Assembly (NCBI RefSeq): GCF_013166515.1
Contig: NZ_JABKKJ010000006.1
Coordinates: forward strand, 62,001-126,000
DNA from: Xylanibacter caecicola
GTDB taxonomy: Bacteria; Bacteroidota; Bacteroidia; Bacteroidales; Bacteroidaceae
Reading direction: 5' to 3'
DNA: 64,000 nucleotides
The position numbers and the translations under genes are program-made. Positions 6,634-16,078 of this stretch are shown here, one piece after another. A model generated the notes under the pieces. It did no database searches. It saw only the letters and a program-made list of their open reading frames with translations, and was not told the DNA's origin. Numbering within the stretch: position 1 is the stretch's first letter; the number at the start of each line of letters is the position of its first letter.

Positions 6634-8712
6634 ATGATTGTCTGCATAGCCGAAAAGCCCAGTGTGGCGCGTGACATAGCGCGTATCATCGGGGCAACGA
6701 CGCAAAAAAACGGATACATGGAGGGCAACGGGTATCAGGTGACATGGACTTTCGGTCACCTGTGCACGCTGAAAGAGCCCAATGACTACACCGATATGTG
6801 GAAGCGCTGGAGCCTTTCCGCCCTGCCGATGATACCGCAACGCTTCGGAATAAAGCTCATCGATGACGACGGAATAAGGAAACAGTTCGCCGTGATAGAG
6901 AAACTTATGCAGGCAGCCGACGGCATAATAAACTGCGGTGACGCCGGGCAGGAGGGTGAACTGATACAGCGCTGGGTGATGCAGAAGGCACGCGCCACAT
7001 GCGAAGTGAAGCGTCTGTGGATATCATCGATGACCGACGAGGCAATACGTGAGGGGTTTAACAACCTGAAAGACCAGGAAGACTACCGTCCTTTGTACCT
7101 TGCGGGACTGAGCCGTGCCGTGGGAGACTGGATACTCGGCATGAATGCAACCCGTCTATACACGCTTAAATACGGACAAAACCGCCAAGTTCTATCCGTG
7201 GGACGCGTGCAGACCCCCACCCTCGCACTGATTGTCAACAGGCAGAAAGAGATAAACAACTTTGTGCCCGAGCCTTATTGGGTGCTCTCAACCATATACC
7301 GCGACACGCTGTTCACCGCCACAAAGGGCAAGTTTACGAGCAAAGAGGAAGGCGAGAAATCGTTTGAGACGATTAAAGGGAAGCCCTTCACCGTAACAGA
7401 CGTGCAGAAGAAACGTGGCACCGAGGCACCTCCACACCTCTATGACCTTACATCCCTACAGGTTGAATGCAACAAAAAATACGGCATGAGCGCCGAAATG
7501 ACGCTTAACATCATACAGGGTCTCTATGAAAAGAAGCTCACCACGTATCCCCGTGTGGATACTCAGTACCTCAGCGACGACATCTATCCCAAGTGCCAGG
7601 GCATACTCAAGGGACTTGCCGGATATGAAACACTGACACAACCGCTCGTCGGAGCACCGCTTACAAAGAGCAAGAAGGTGTTCGACATGTCGAAAGTGAC
7701 CGACCACCATGCCATAATTCCCACCGGAGTACCTGCCCGCGCCATATCGGACATGGAGCGTCATGTGTACGACCTTGTGGCACGCCGCTTCATATCGGCA
7801 TTCTACCCGGACTGCAAGTTCTCCACAACGACCGTACTCGGAGCCGTTGACGACATCGAGTTCAAGGTTTCCGGCAAGCAAATTCTCGAACCGGGATGGC
7901 GCGTTGTGTATGGAAAGGAGGCGAAAGAAAACGACGATGACGATGCAAAGAAAGGCGACGACGAACGCACTCTGCCTGCTTTTACCAAAGGAGAAAGCGG
8001 AGATCATCAGCCAACGCTCACCGAAAAATGGACAACACCGCCCAAACCGTACACCGAGGCAACGCTGCTGAGGGCCATGGAAACGGCAGGTAAGTTCGTG
8101 GAAAACGACGAACTGCGCGCTGCGCTTAAGGAAAACGGCATCGGAAGGCCGTCGTCGCGCGCCTCGATAATAGAGACTTTGTTCAAAAGACACTACATAA
8201 GGCGCGAGCGCAAGAACCTAATTGCAACTGAAACGGGCATGGAACTGATCGACCTTATACACGAAGAACTGCTCAAAAGCTGCGAACTTACGGGTATATG
8301 GGAGAAGAAACTGCGCGACATAGAGCACCGCAAATACGATGCGGCACAGTTTGTTGAAGAGCTGAAACAGCAAATAAACGACATAGTGAGCAAGGTGCTT
8401 GCCGACAACAGCAACCGTCACATCACCGTAACCACGGAAGATGAGCCGAAGAAAAAGGCTGCGAAAAAAGCCTCCACGCCACGAAAGAAAGCCGCAACCA
8501 AGCCAAAGAAGAAAAAGACTGCCGATGTGCAAGCCCCCGAAAACAACTCTCAAACCGATCCGTACATAGACAAGACATGTCCCGTATGCGGCAAGGGAAC
8601 GATAATAAAAGGTAAGACGGCATACGGATGCAGCCGCTGGAAAGAAGGATGCGGATATCGCATGCCTTTCGACGGCAACCCGTCCGCGACATCTCATGAC
8701 ACACATAAATGA
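6634..8712 (+). CDS. topB: DNA topoisomerase III
   Basis: Type IA topoisomerase that relaxes or decatenates DNA through a transient 5'-phosphotyrosine. 692 residues. An N-terminal TOPRIM domain (MIVCIAEKPSVARDIARIIG; GDAGQEGELIQRW) is followed by the catalytic segment KKLTTYPRVDTQYLSDD, with the active tyrosine at about 305. A lysine/alanine-rich linker (about 607-630) leads to a C-terminal zinc-ribbon with CPVC and a later C-x(5)-C pattern. Start MIVCIAEK is the conserved one. The upstream gap holds a hairpin element and an A/T stretch; no clear promoter box was found. Confidence 0.96.
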   Translation: MIVCIAEKPSVARDIARIIGATTQKNGYMEGNGYQVTWTFGHLCTLKEPNDYTDMWKRWSLSALPMIPQRFGIKLIDDDGIRKQFAVIEKLMQAADGIINCGDAGQEGELIQRWVMQKARATCEVKRLWISSMTDEAIREGFNNLKDQEDYRPLYLAGLSRAVGDWILGMNATRLYTLKYGQNRQVLSVGRVQTPTLALIVNRQKEINNFVPEPYWVLSTIYRDTLFTATKGKFTSKEEGEKSFETIKGKPFTVTDVQKKRGTEAPPHLYDLTSLQVECNKKYGMSAEMTLNIIQGLYEKKLTTYPRVDTQYLSDDIYPKCQGILKGLAGYETLTQPLVGAPLTKSKKVFDMSKVTDHHAIIPTGVPARAISDMERHVYDLVARRFISAFYPDCKFSTTTVLGAVDDIEFKVSGKQILEPGWRVVYGKEAKENDDDDAKKGDDERTLPAFTKGESGDHQPTLTEKWTTPPKPYTEATLLRAMETAGKFVENDELRAALKENGIGRPSSRASIIETLFKRHYIRRERKNLIATETGMELIDLIHEELLKSCELTGIWEKKLRDIEHRKYDAAQFVEELKQQINDIVSKVLADNSNRHITVTTEDEPKKKAAKKASTPRKKAATKPKKKKTADVQAPENNSQTDPYIDKTCPVCGKGTIIKGKTAYGCSRWKEGCGYRMPFDGNPSATSHDTHK

Positions 8713-8788
8713 CGCATCTGCAATATATTGCGCGCCGGTACGTTATTATATAAACATAAAAATCACTTCTGAGGGTTTGCAATAATAA

Positions 8789-10861
8789 ATGAGAAACAAA
8801 ATCATCACAGTGTGCACGGCGGCAGTAATGCTTGTTATGACGGCATCGTGCGGCGCGGACAAGAATATGAAGAAGGGCGAGAAGTTTCTTGCCATAGGCG
8901 AGTATTACGAGGCGGCGATACAGTTTAAGAAGGCTTACGGCAAGACTCCGCCCAAGGAAAGGGACAAGCGCGGACAGCGGGCGGCAAAACTTGCCCGTTG
9001 CTACGACCGCATGAACTCTCACCAGAAAGCCATAGCGGCATATCGCAATGTGATAAGATACAAGCAGGACACGCCCGAAACACATGCCGCCCTTGCACGA
9101 CTGCTGCTTAAAAACGGCAATTACAAAGAGGCGGCAAGAGAGTTCCAAACGGTATTGGACACCCTTAAAGGAAACCGACTGGCTGAAAACGGGCTGGAAT
9201 CCGCTCTTACGGCGCAACGCAAGAAAGAAGAAGGGTCAAGATATATCGTAAGGAAAATGGACGTTTTCAACTCACGACGGGCAGACTTCTCGCCGATGTT
9301 CTACGGCGACGAGTACGACAGACTCTATTTCACTTCCACACGAAACGAAGCTGAGGGTGATGAGTTGAGCGGCATAACTGGTACGAAAAACGGCGACATA
9401 TTCTACTCTGAAAAAGACGACAAGGGCAAATGGGGAAAGCCGCAGACCATAGAGTCGGGACTGAACACTGAGTTTGACGAGGGGGCATGCTGCTTTACAC
9501 CGGACCAAAGAGAGATGTATCTGACACAATGTACAAGCGATCCGGCATATCCAAGGTACGCCACAATTGTTACATCCAACCGCACCGACGCGGCATGGAG
9601 CAAGGCTACAAAGCTCGATATCACACGCGACACGCTGTCAAGTTATGCCCACCCCGCCATATCACCAGACGGAGAGTGGCTCTATTTCACATCGGACATG
9701 CCGGGAGGAAAGGGCGGACTGGATATATGGCGCGTAAGAATAACGGGCGCCGGGCTTGGTGGTGTGGAGAATTTGGGCGAGCCTGTCAATACGGCGGGTG
9801 ACGAGATGTTCCCCACATTCAGACCAAATGGCGACCTATATTTCTCATCCAACGGTCATCCCGGCATGGGCGGACTGGACATTTTCATTGCTTCGCCCGA
9901 CAAAAAGACGGGCAAATTCGTACTTGAACATCCCGGATATCCACTCAACTCGCAGGGCGACGACTTCGGAATGACATTCGAAGGACCGCACAACCGTGGT
10001 TTCTTCTCGTCGAACAGAGGCGACGGAAGGGGCTGGGACCACATATACAGCTTTGAGAAGCCGGAGATAATACAGACCGTAAAAGGCTGGGTCTACGAAA
10101 TGGAAGGCTACGAACTACCTGCCGCACAGGTATATATGGTAGGCAACGACGGTACAAATCTTAAACTGAGCGTAAAGGGCGACGGTTCTTTCACACAGGT
10201 TGTCAACCCGGGAACAGACTACATAATGCTTGCCACATGCAAGGGTTTTCTTAATCATAAGGAGGAAATAAGCATACGGCAGACGGACGAGTCGGAGGAG
10301 CATGTGCTGCAATTCCCGCTCGCATCGATACGTGTGCCGGTGCTGATAGACAATATTTTCTACGACTTCGACAAGTATACTTTGAAACCTGAGTCGGCAA
10401 CCGCACTCGATGAATTGGTGAAGTTGCTCGAAGAAAACCCCAACGTTACGATAGAACTGAGCGCACACTGCGACTACAGAGGCAGTGAAGCATACAATAA
10501 AAAACTGTCTCAAAAACGTGCGGAGACGGTGGTGGAATATCTCATAGCGCACGGCATAGCCAAAGACAGGCTTACACCCGTGGGATACGGAAAGGAGAAA
10601 CCCAAGACCATACGCAAGAAACTGACAGAGGCTTATCCATGGCTTAAGGAGGGCGACGTGCTTACGGAAGACTTCATAAAGCAACTTGACAAAGACAAAC
10701 AGGAGATGTGTAACCAGCTGAACCGCCGCACCGAATTCATCGTGTTGCGCACCACATACGGTATGTTCGACGAAAAGGGGAACCTGAAAAACCCACCCAA
10801 ACCGGCAAAAGAAGAAAACAAGCATGACGAAGACGAGATATTCGACATCTTCATAGAGTAA
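8789..10861 (+). CDS. porE: PorE-like OmpA-family lipoprotein (TPR, beta-propeller, CarboxypepD, OmpA)
   Basis: 690 residues. A lipobox (MTASC, Cys21) predicts an outer-membrane lipoprotein facing the periplasm. In order: TPR units (about 28-150), PD40/WD40-like propeller repeats (about 165-420, e.g. HPAISPDGEWLYFTSD and FPTFRPNGDLYFSSNGH), a carboxypeptidase-regulatory-like domain (about 435-520), and an OmpA C-terminal domain (about 525-670, NIFYDFDKYTLKPES) that binds peptidoglycan. This exact domain order is that of PorE, which anchors the type IX secretion machinery to peptidoglycan. Other Bacteroidetes OmpA/PD40 proteins share parts of it, so the symbol is tentative. Monocistronic between topB and ilvE. 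Confidence 0.8.
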   Translation: MRNKIITVCTAAVMLVMTASCGADKNMKKGEKFLAIGEYYEAAIQFKKAYGKTPPKERDKRGQRAAKLARCYDRMNSHQKAIAAYRNVIRYKQDTPETHAALARLLLKNGNYKEAAREFQTVLDTLKGNRLAENGLESALTAQRKKEEGSRYIVRKMDVFNSRRADFSPMFYGDEYDRLYFTSTRNEAEGDELSGITGTKNGDIFYSEKDDKGKWGKPQTIESGLNTEFDEGACCFTPDQREMYLTQCTSDPAYPRYATIVTSNRTDAAWSKATKLDITRDTLSSYAHPAISPDGEWLYFTSDMPGGKGGLDIWRVRITGAGLGGVENLGEPVNTAGDEMFPTFRPNGDLYFSSNGHPGMGGLDIFIASPDKKTGKFVLEHPGYPLNSQGDDFGMTFEGPHNRGFFSSNRGDGRGWDHIYSFEKPEIIQTVKGWVYEMEGYELPAAQVYMVGNDGTNLKLSVKGDGSFTQVVNPGTDYIMLATCKGFLNHKEEISIRQTDESEEHVLQFPLASIRVPVLIDNIFYDFDKYTLKPESATALDELVKLLEENPNVTIELSAHCDYRGSEAYNKKLSQKRAETVVEYLIAHGIAKDRLTPVGYGKEKPKTIRKKLTEAYPWLKEGDVLTEDFIKQLDKDKQEMCNQLNRRTEFIVLRTTYGMFDEKGNLKNPPKPAKEENKHDEDEIFDIFIE

Positions 10862-10865
10862 GTCC

Positions 10866-11042
10866 ATTAAGAAGAAAAGGGAGATATAAAGGAAGATAAA
10901 AGAAGATATCAAGTAAGAAAAAGGGAAATATAAAGGAAGATAAAAGAAGATAAGGGAAGATATAGGACGTATGCTTTGTTGTCAGGTCTAAAGCTATTGT
11001 CTTTTATCTTCCCTTATCTTCTTTTATCTTCCCATATCTCCG
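10866..11042. repeat. GAAGATA/TATCTTC hairpin element, copy c
   Basis: Two tandem blocks of AAGGAAGATAAAAGAAGATA form the left arm, the core GACGTATGCTTTGTTG lies at 10966-10981, and TATCTTCCCTTATCTTC units form the right arm. The remaining 11043-11190 is pyrimidine-rich with no recognisable gene; the ilvE promoter follows. Confidence 0.75.
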
Positions 11043-11219
11043 TTCACATCTCTCCTTACCTTTTTATATATACATCATCCTCTCTCCACTTCCACTCCCC
11101 TCGCCCTTCCACCATCGACTATCCCCTTTTGCATGCCATTAAACATTGCTCCACATTCATAAAAAACAGCCATTAACTTCTTTTTATTGCTATTTGTTGC
11201 AGAAAAGAGGTTTTCTTTG

Positions 11220-11227
11220 TACTTTTG
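11220..11227 (+). promoter_or_regulatory. ilvE promoter (-7 box)
   Basis: TACTTTTG fits TAnnTTTG; transcription would start near 11234, about 36 nt ahead of the ATG at 11270. Confidence 0.55.
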
Positions 11228-11269
11228 TAGTAAATAACAATTATTGTATAATATTAAAAACAGATTGTC

Positions 11270-12292
11270 ATGAAAGATATGGACTGGTCCGGCCTGTCGT
11301 TCGGTTATGTTCCGACAGACTATAATGTACGTTGCTACTACCGCGACGGCAAATGGGGAGAAGTGGAAGTCTGCTCCGAGGAATACATCAACATGCACAT
11401 GGCTGCAACCTGTCTGCACTACGGGCAAGAGGCGTTCGAGGGTCTGAAAGCCTTCCGATGCCCGGACGGCAAGGTACGTGTATTCCGCATGGACGAGAAC
11501 GCGGCACGTCTGCAAAGCACATGCCGTGGAATAATGATGCCTGAAGTGCCCACCGAACTGTTCGAGGAAATGGTGCGCAAGGTGGTGCGTCTCAATCAGG
11601 AATACATACCTACATACGAAAGCGGAGCGACGCTGTACATCCGTCCCCTGTTGCTCGGCATGACGGCACAGGTGGGTGTTCACCCTGCCAAGGAATATCT
11701 TTTCGTGATATTCGTAAGCCCCGTGGGACCATATTTCAAAGGCGGTTTCTCCACAAACCCGTATGTAATAATACGCGACTACGACCGTTCGGCACCGCTT
11801 GGCACGGGCAAATACAAAGTGGGAGGCAACTATGCCGCAAGCATGAAAGCCAACGACATTGCACACAAGAAGGGCTATGCCTGCGAATTTTATCTCGATG
11901 CAAAGGAAAAGAAGTATATAGACGAGTGCGGAGCCGCCAACTTCTTCGGAATAAAGAACAACACATACGTAACTCCGAAGTCTACAAGCATACTGCCGAG
12001 TATCACCAACAAGAGTCTTATGCAGCTTGCCGAGGATATGGGAATGACCGTTGAACGCAGGCAGATACCGGAAGAAGAGCTTGCCACATTTGAAGAGGCG
12101 GGAGCATGCGGAACGGCTGCGGTGATAAGTCCGATATCGAAAATAGACGACCTTGAGAACGGAAAGAGCTACGTTATAAGCAAGGACGGCAAGCCGGGAC
12201 CGATAAGTACCGCTCTTTACAACAAGCTGAGAGGCATACAGTACGGCACCGAGCCTGACGTACACGGCTGGACCAAGGTTGTGATAGAATAA
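11270..12292 (+). CDS. ilvE: Branched-chain amino acid aminotransferase (class IV)
   Basis: PLP enzyme that moves an amino group between glutamate and the keto acids of leucine, isoleucine and valine. 340 residues, the long (eukaryote-like) class IV form. Visible features are HYGQEAFEGLKAFRC, YIRPLLLG, the Schiff-base lysine region GTGKYKVGGNYAASM, the EFYLDA...ECGAANFFGI segment and the cofactor phosphate-binding GACGTAAVISPI. Start MKDMDWSGLSFGYVPT is typical of the Bacteroidetes enzyme. It has its own promoter; trmB follows 45 nt downstream and may be co-transcribed. Confidence 0.96.
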   Translation: MKDMDWSGLSFGYVPTDYNVRCYYRDGKWGEVEVCSEEYINMHMAATCLHYGQEAFEGLKAFRCPDGKVRVFRMDENAARLQSTCRGIMMPEVPTELFEEMVRKVVRLNQEYIPTYESGATLYIRPLLLGMTAQVGVHPAKEYLFVIFVSPVGPYFKGGFSTNPYVIIRDYDRSAPLGTGKYKVGGNYAASMKANDIAHKKGYACEFYLDAKEKKYIDECGAANFFGIKNNTYVTPKSTSILPSITNKSLMQLAEDMGMTVERRQIPEEELATFEEAGACGTAAVISPISKIDDLENGKSYVISKDGKPGPISTALYNKLRGIQYGTEPDVHGWTKVVIE

Positions 12293-12337
12293 TATCCGGA
12301 ACTAAAAAACAGAAGACAAACACAGAGCATAACACTG

Positions 12338-13108
12338 ATGGGCAAGGGGAAATTAGCTAAATTTGCCGACATGGAGCGGTATGAGAACGTTTTTCAATAC
12401 CCTTATTCGGTTGTCGATCAGGTTCCTTTCGAAATGAAAGGACGCTGGCATGAGGATTATTTTCACAACGACAATCCGATAGTTCTTGAACTCGGATGCG
12501 GAAAGGGAGAATATACGGTGGGACTGGCACAGCTGTATCCCGACATGAACTTCATCGGCGTGGACATCAAAGGTTCGCGAATGTGGACCGGTGCGACACT
12601 GGCTTTGGAGCAGGAACTTAAGAACGTGGCGTTTCTCCGCACCAACATCGAGGTGATAGAACGGTTTTTCACCGACGGCGAAGTGCAGGAAATATGGCTT
12701 ACATTCAGCGACCCGCAGATAAAGAAAGTCAGCAAGCGGCTCACAGGAACGGCTTTTCTGGAACGCTACCGCAAGTTCCTTGCCGACAACGGAACCGTAC
12801 ATCTCAAGACCGACAGCAACTTCCTGTTCACATATACGACTCATGTTGTCAGTCACAACAACCTGCCTCTGCTTTTCAGAACCGAGGATTTGTATCATAC
12901 CGACGGACTTGACGACGAGACACGGAGGATACTTTCAATCCGCACATACTACGAGAACATGTGGATTGAACGTGGACTTAACATCAGATATATGAAGTTC
13001 GGGCTTCCCAAGACCTGTTCATTGGAAGAGCCTGATGTGGAAATTCCAGTAGACGAGTATCGCAGTTACAAGCGCACTAAGCACACAAGCCGCGACACGA
13101 GCAAATAA
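12338..13108 (+). CDS. trmB: tRNA (guanine-46-N7)-methyltransferase
   Basis: S-adenosylmethionine-dependent enzyme making m7G46 in tRNA variable loops. 256 residues. SAM-binding motif [16 protein letters not shown] (about 48-63), then [12 protein letters not shown], and the family motif [12 protein letters not shown] where many members have PDPWPK. A further [10 protein letters not shown] segment precedes the tail, which is basic ([12 protein letters not shown]). It follows ilvE closely and is followed by a hairpin at 13200-13246. Confidence 0.94.
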   Translation: MGKGKLAKFADMERYENVFQYPYSVVDQVPFEMKGRWHEDYFHNDNPIVLELGCGKGEYTVGLAQLYPDMNFIGVDIKGSRMWTGATLALEQELKNVAFLRTNIEVIERFFTDGEVQEIWLTFSDPQIKKVSKRLTGTAFLERYRKFLADNGTVHLKTDSNFLFTYTTHVVSHNNLPLLFRTEDLYHTDGLDDETRRILSIRTYYENMWIERGLNIRYMKFGLPKTCSLEEPDVEIPVDEYRSYKRTKHTSRDTSK

Positions 13109-13199
13109 ACGGGCTATCGACAGAGGCTCACGGTACCCACACATTAATATATATAATCGGTCAGGAACACCTGTTCGTTATACAATATTTACCTTAAAA

Positions 13200-13246
13200 G
13201 GCACGGAGGGAATACATTCTGCATGCAGGATTTCACCCTCCGTGCC
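13200..13246 (+). terminator. Hairpin downstream of trmB
   Basis: GGCACGGAGGG (13200-13210) pairs perfectly with CCCTCCGTGCC (13236-13246) across a 25-nt loop that contains its own CTGCATGCAG dyad. The following TTCATTATTCC is a weak T tract. Confidence 0.65.
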
Positions 13247-13343
13247 TTCATTATTCCGACTGTTGCAAGTGTAAAAATAAAAGAAAAAAACACGAAAACA
13301 TAAAAAAGATGTGATTTTATGCGTTTAATAGAGGGAAAAAGAA

Positions 13344-13351
13344 TAATTTTG
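13344..13351 (+). promoter_or_regulatory. tRNA-Ser / exbB operon promoter (-7 box)
   Basis: TAATTTTG fits TAnnTTTG and lies 33 bases before the tRNA 5' end, giving a short precursor leader. No other promoter is seen between the tRNA and exbB. Confidence 0.55.
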
Positions 13352-13384
13352 CAGCGCATAACGGCAATTGTCGTGCCACATTAA

Positions 13385-13472
13385 GGAAAGGTGCTCGAGT
13401 GGCTGAAGAGGCACGCCTGGAAAGCGTGTATACGTCAAAAGCGTATCGGGGGTTCGAATCCCCCTCTTTCCG
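13385..13472 (+). tRNA. tRNA-Ser(GGA)
   Basis: 88 nt with the long variable arm of class II tRNAs. Acceptor GGAAAGG pairs with TCTTTCC (one G-T). Anticodon stem CACGC/GCGTG encloses loop CTGGAAA, anticodon GGA, reading UCC and UCU. T arm GGGGG-TTCGAAT-CCCCC. The discriminator is G; CA but not a complete CCA follows in the genome. The exbB start codon is only 24 nt downstream. Confidence 0.96.
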
Positions 13473-13496
13473 CAAACATCTTTTAATACGTACCAA

Positions 13497-14342
13497 ATGA
13501 ACAGATTGATTACAAGAGTCGTATTTTCTTTATCCCTGATATTTATTTTTACAATCACAGCAACCGCACAGGGTGACACTGTATCCGTACAGACGGAACA
13601 GAAAACATCACAGACGGATGTGGCTGAAACGGACAGCACGGCTACCGACACTGTCATGACGGCATTCGCGGAAGCACCTGAAGATTATGCAACGGCGACA
13701 GACAACGGCGGCTTATACAAGAGCATAAAGGTAAAATTCATTGAAGGTAACGTGGGGTTCATGTCTCTTGTGGCGCTGGCACTTATCATAGGACTCACTT
13801 TCTGCATAGAAAGAATTATATATCTGAGCCTGTCCGAGATAAACACACGCAAACTGTTGGAAGACATCGAGGCAAAGATAATGGACGGGGACGTTGACGG
13901 CGCCAAGTCGATATGCCGCGAGACGCGCGGTCCGGTGGCGTCTATCTGCTATCAGGGGCTCATGCGTACAGACGAGCCTATGGAGAATATAGAACGCAGC
14001 ATCGTGTCGTATGGTTCGGTACAGTCCGCCAATCTTGAAAAAGGATGTACGTGGATAACACTGTGCATAGCCATTGCCCCGTCATTAGGATTTCTCGGTA
14101 CGGTGGTCGGAATGGTAATGGCATTTGAACAGATACAGACAGCTGGCGACATAAGTCCCACCATTGTGGCGGCCGGAATGAAAGTTGCGCTAATCACAAC
14201 GATATTCGGTATCATCGCCGCACTTATCCTGCAAGTGTTCTACAACTATATTCTGACTAAAATCGAGCACATAACCACACAGATGGAAGAGGCTGCCATA
14301 TCTTTGCTCGACATAATAATGAAAAGCAGACAAGCACGATGA
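13497..14342 (+). CDS. exbB: ExbB/TolQ/MotA-family proton channel protein
   Basis: 281 residues. A signal-peptide-like start (ending TATAQ) is followed by a Thr/Asp-rich periplasmic segment (about 26-70) and three membrane segments (about 88-108, 182-204 and 220-245). The conserved MotA_TolQ_ExbB core is visible in APSLGFLGTVVGMVMAFEQI and the later IVAAGMKVALITTIFGIIAA. With ExbD it forms the inner-membrane motor that energises TonB. It starts 24 nt after tRNA-Ser and its stop overlaps the next ATG, so it heads a four-gene operon. Confidence 0.92.
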   Translation: MNRLITRVVFSLSLIFIFTITATAQGDTVSVQTEQKTSQTDVAETDSTATDTVMTAFAEAPEDYATATDNGGLYKSIKVKFIEGNVGFMSLVALALIIGLTFCIERIIYLSLSEINTRKLLEDIEAKIMDGDVDGAKSICRETRGPVASICYQGLMRTDEPMENIERSIVSYGSVQSANLEKGCTWITLCIAIAPSLGFLGTVVGMVMAFEQIQTAGDISPTIVAAGMKVALITTIFGIIAALILQVFYNYILTKIEHITTQMEEAAISLLDIIMKSRQAR

Positions 14343-14857
14343 TATTCTCCGGAAATAAAGAAAAGGCAACGGGAAAGACTACGGCTGAGAAATTTTCATC
14401 ACGTGTGCTGTACGTCGTGGCGACAATTACGGCTGTCATATTCGGATGCTTCTACATGATAGGATATGACATTCCATCGGATGACGACCCACAATTCAAG
14501 TCGCCGCTTCTCACCGATGCCGTTATCATCCTTGCCATTCTGCTCATCGTCACGGCTCTGGCTGCAATGGCATTTGCCATTGTCAGGGAAGTGAAATGCC
14601 GCGACAGAAGCACCGCAAACGCCAACAACATACCGTCACGGCGCATTGCCGCAATCACGGCAGCGGTCACCGTCGCATGTATGTCTGTCTCGTTCGTTGC
14701 CGGTTCGGCGCATCCCATGTTCATCAACGGCACACAATACACCACAACATTCTGGCTGAAAGCTGCGGATATGTTCATCATTACCGCCATACTCCTCATC
14801 GCCATTGCAATAATAACGGTGATAACGCAACGCATAAGATACAATAAAGGCAAATAA
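14339..14857 (+). CDS. Membrane protein of unknown function within the exb operon
   Basis: 172 residues; start ATGA overlaps the exbB stop. Four hydrophobic segments (about 24-44, 60-83, 104-124 and 142-163), a Thr/Asn-rich loop and a short basic tail. I recognise no family motif. Its position between exbB and two exbD genes, with translational coupling, suggests a role in assembling or regulating this particular ExbBD motor. Confidence 0.75.
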   Translation: MIFSGNKEKATGKTTAEKFSSRVLYVVATITAVIFGCFYMIGYDIPSDDDPQFKSPLLTDAVIILAILLIVTALAAMAFAIVREVKCRDRSTANANNIPSRRIAAITAAVTVACMSVSFVAGSAHPMFINGTQYTTTFWLKAADMFIITAILLIAIAIITVITQRIRYNKGK

Positions 14858-14871
14858 CAGGACAGAAAACT

Positions 14872-15435
14872 ATGATAAGAAGAAGGCACGACAGGCGCAG
14901 AGTTCCGTTCCTCAACACTACGGCAACGGGCGACATATCTTTCATGTTGCTTGTTTTCTTTCTTGTGATGACCTCCATGGATACGGACAAAGGACTTCTT
15001 CGAAAACTTCCTCCGCATAATGATGAGAAGGAAGAAGTCATCACCGACATGGACAAACGCAATGTCCTTCAACTTACATTAACGGCATCGGGAGAAATAT
15101 TAGCGGACGGGAAGCCTGTGGACGGCGGAAGTCTAAGGAAAGAAATAATGACATTCGTCGACAGGAAAACCGAACGCCGCAAACATATCATATCGATAAG
15201 CGTGGACAAGAACGCCGACTACGACTCCTATTTCAACATGCAGAACGAAATCGTCGCGGCATATAACACGCTGCGTAACACATACTCTCTGCGCACATTC
15301 GGACATCCATACAACCGCTGTACGCCATCCGAAAAAGAGCAGGCGACTGCCGAATATCCCCAAAGAATAGCCGAAAACTACCCCGAAAGCACTGCCGTAA
15401 ACAGTCATGAGGAACAGAAAGGAGGCGCAGAATGA
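14872..15435 (+). CDS. exbD: ExbD/TolR-family biopolymer transport protein (first copy)
   Basis: 187 residues. A basic N-terminus (MIRRRHDRRRVPFLNT) leads into one membrane segment (about 22-40, GDISFMLLVFFLVMTSMDTD) with the acidic residue expected for the proton path, then a periplasmic domain with the usual DGKPVDGGSLRKEI pattern and an acidic/Gln-rich tail. It partners ExbB. The stop overlaps the start of the second ExbD (15432). Two ExbD paralogues after one ExbB is common in Bacteroidetes TonB systems. Confidence 0.9.
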   Translation: MIRRRHDRRRVPFLNTTATGDISFMLLVFFLVMTSMDTDKGLLRKLPPHNDEKEEVITDMDKRNVLQLTLTASGEILADGKPVDGGSLRKEIMTFVDRKTERRKHIISISVDKNADYDSYFNMQNEIVAAYNTLRNTYSLRTFGHPYNRCTPSEKEQATAEYPQRIAENYPESTAVNSHEEQKGGAE

Positions 15436-15917
15436 CATACTTCCGCCGCCCGAAACGCCAAATACCATCGCTCAACATGACTTCGTTGCCCGATCTGATA
15501 TTCACCGTTCTCTTCTTCTTTATTCTCGTTACACACATGCGCGAAGTCACATTGAAGGTGAAATATCGCGTTCCCGAAGGAACGGAGCTTACCAAGACAA
15601 AGAAAAGTCCGGGTCTTATACATATATATATAGGTCCTCCTGCGGATCACCTGCAACGCTTTTCCGGCACAGACACACACATACAGATAGACGACAAGTA
15701 TGTAAATGCGGACGAAGTGACCGACTACCTGTCCGAAATATGCCGACCGCTGACACCCGAAGAAAGAGAAAACATAACAGTGGCGATAAAAGCCGACAGG
15801 CAGACAAGCATGGAAACAATAATCAAGGTGAAGCAGGCACTGCGCAAGGCAGGTGTCTTGCACGTAAGCTATTCCGCCACATCACGAAACATAAACAAAG
15901 GAACCGGACAGAAATAG
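15432..15917 (+). CDS. ExbD/TolR-family biopolymer transport protein (second copy)
   Basis: 161 residues. Short basic N-terminus (MTYFRRPKRQIPSLNMTS), a membrane segment LPDLIFTVLFFFILVTHMRE with the conserved Asp, then the periplasmic domain with the ADEVTDYL...VAIKADRQTSMETIIKVKQ pattern typical of ExbD/TolR. Overlaps the first ExbD by 4 nt and is the last gene of the tRNA-Ser/exb operon. Confidence 0.9.
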   Translation: MTYFRRPKRQIPSLNMTSLPDLIFTVLFFFILVTHMREVTLKVKYRVPEGTELTKTKKSPGLIHIYIGPPADHLQRFSGTDTHIQIDDKYVNADEVTDYLSEICRPLTPEERENITVAIKADRQTSMETIIKVKQALRKAGVLHVSYSATSRNINKGTGQK

Positions 15918-16028
15918 AAAATCTCCGAATTTATTTCAACACACCTCCCTACTTCTGTTATTTTACTTATCACTGTGCCGTTTTAGTTCGGAACTATAAT
16001 CAAAAAGCATTTTTTAGATTTCAAATCA

Positions 16029-16058
16029 TTGCATATTTGATATTTTTATATACCTTTG
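16029..16058 (+). promoter_or_regulatory. Promoter of the Lrp-family gene
   Basis: TTG at 16029-16031, a 19-bp gap, then TACCTTTG at 16051-16058 matching TAnnTTTG. Predicted leader about 14 nt. It supports the start at 16079 rather than the much longer open frame. Confidence 0.65.
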
Positions 16059-16078
16059 CATACAAAATTAATACTGAA

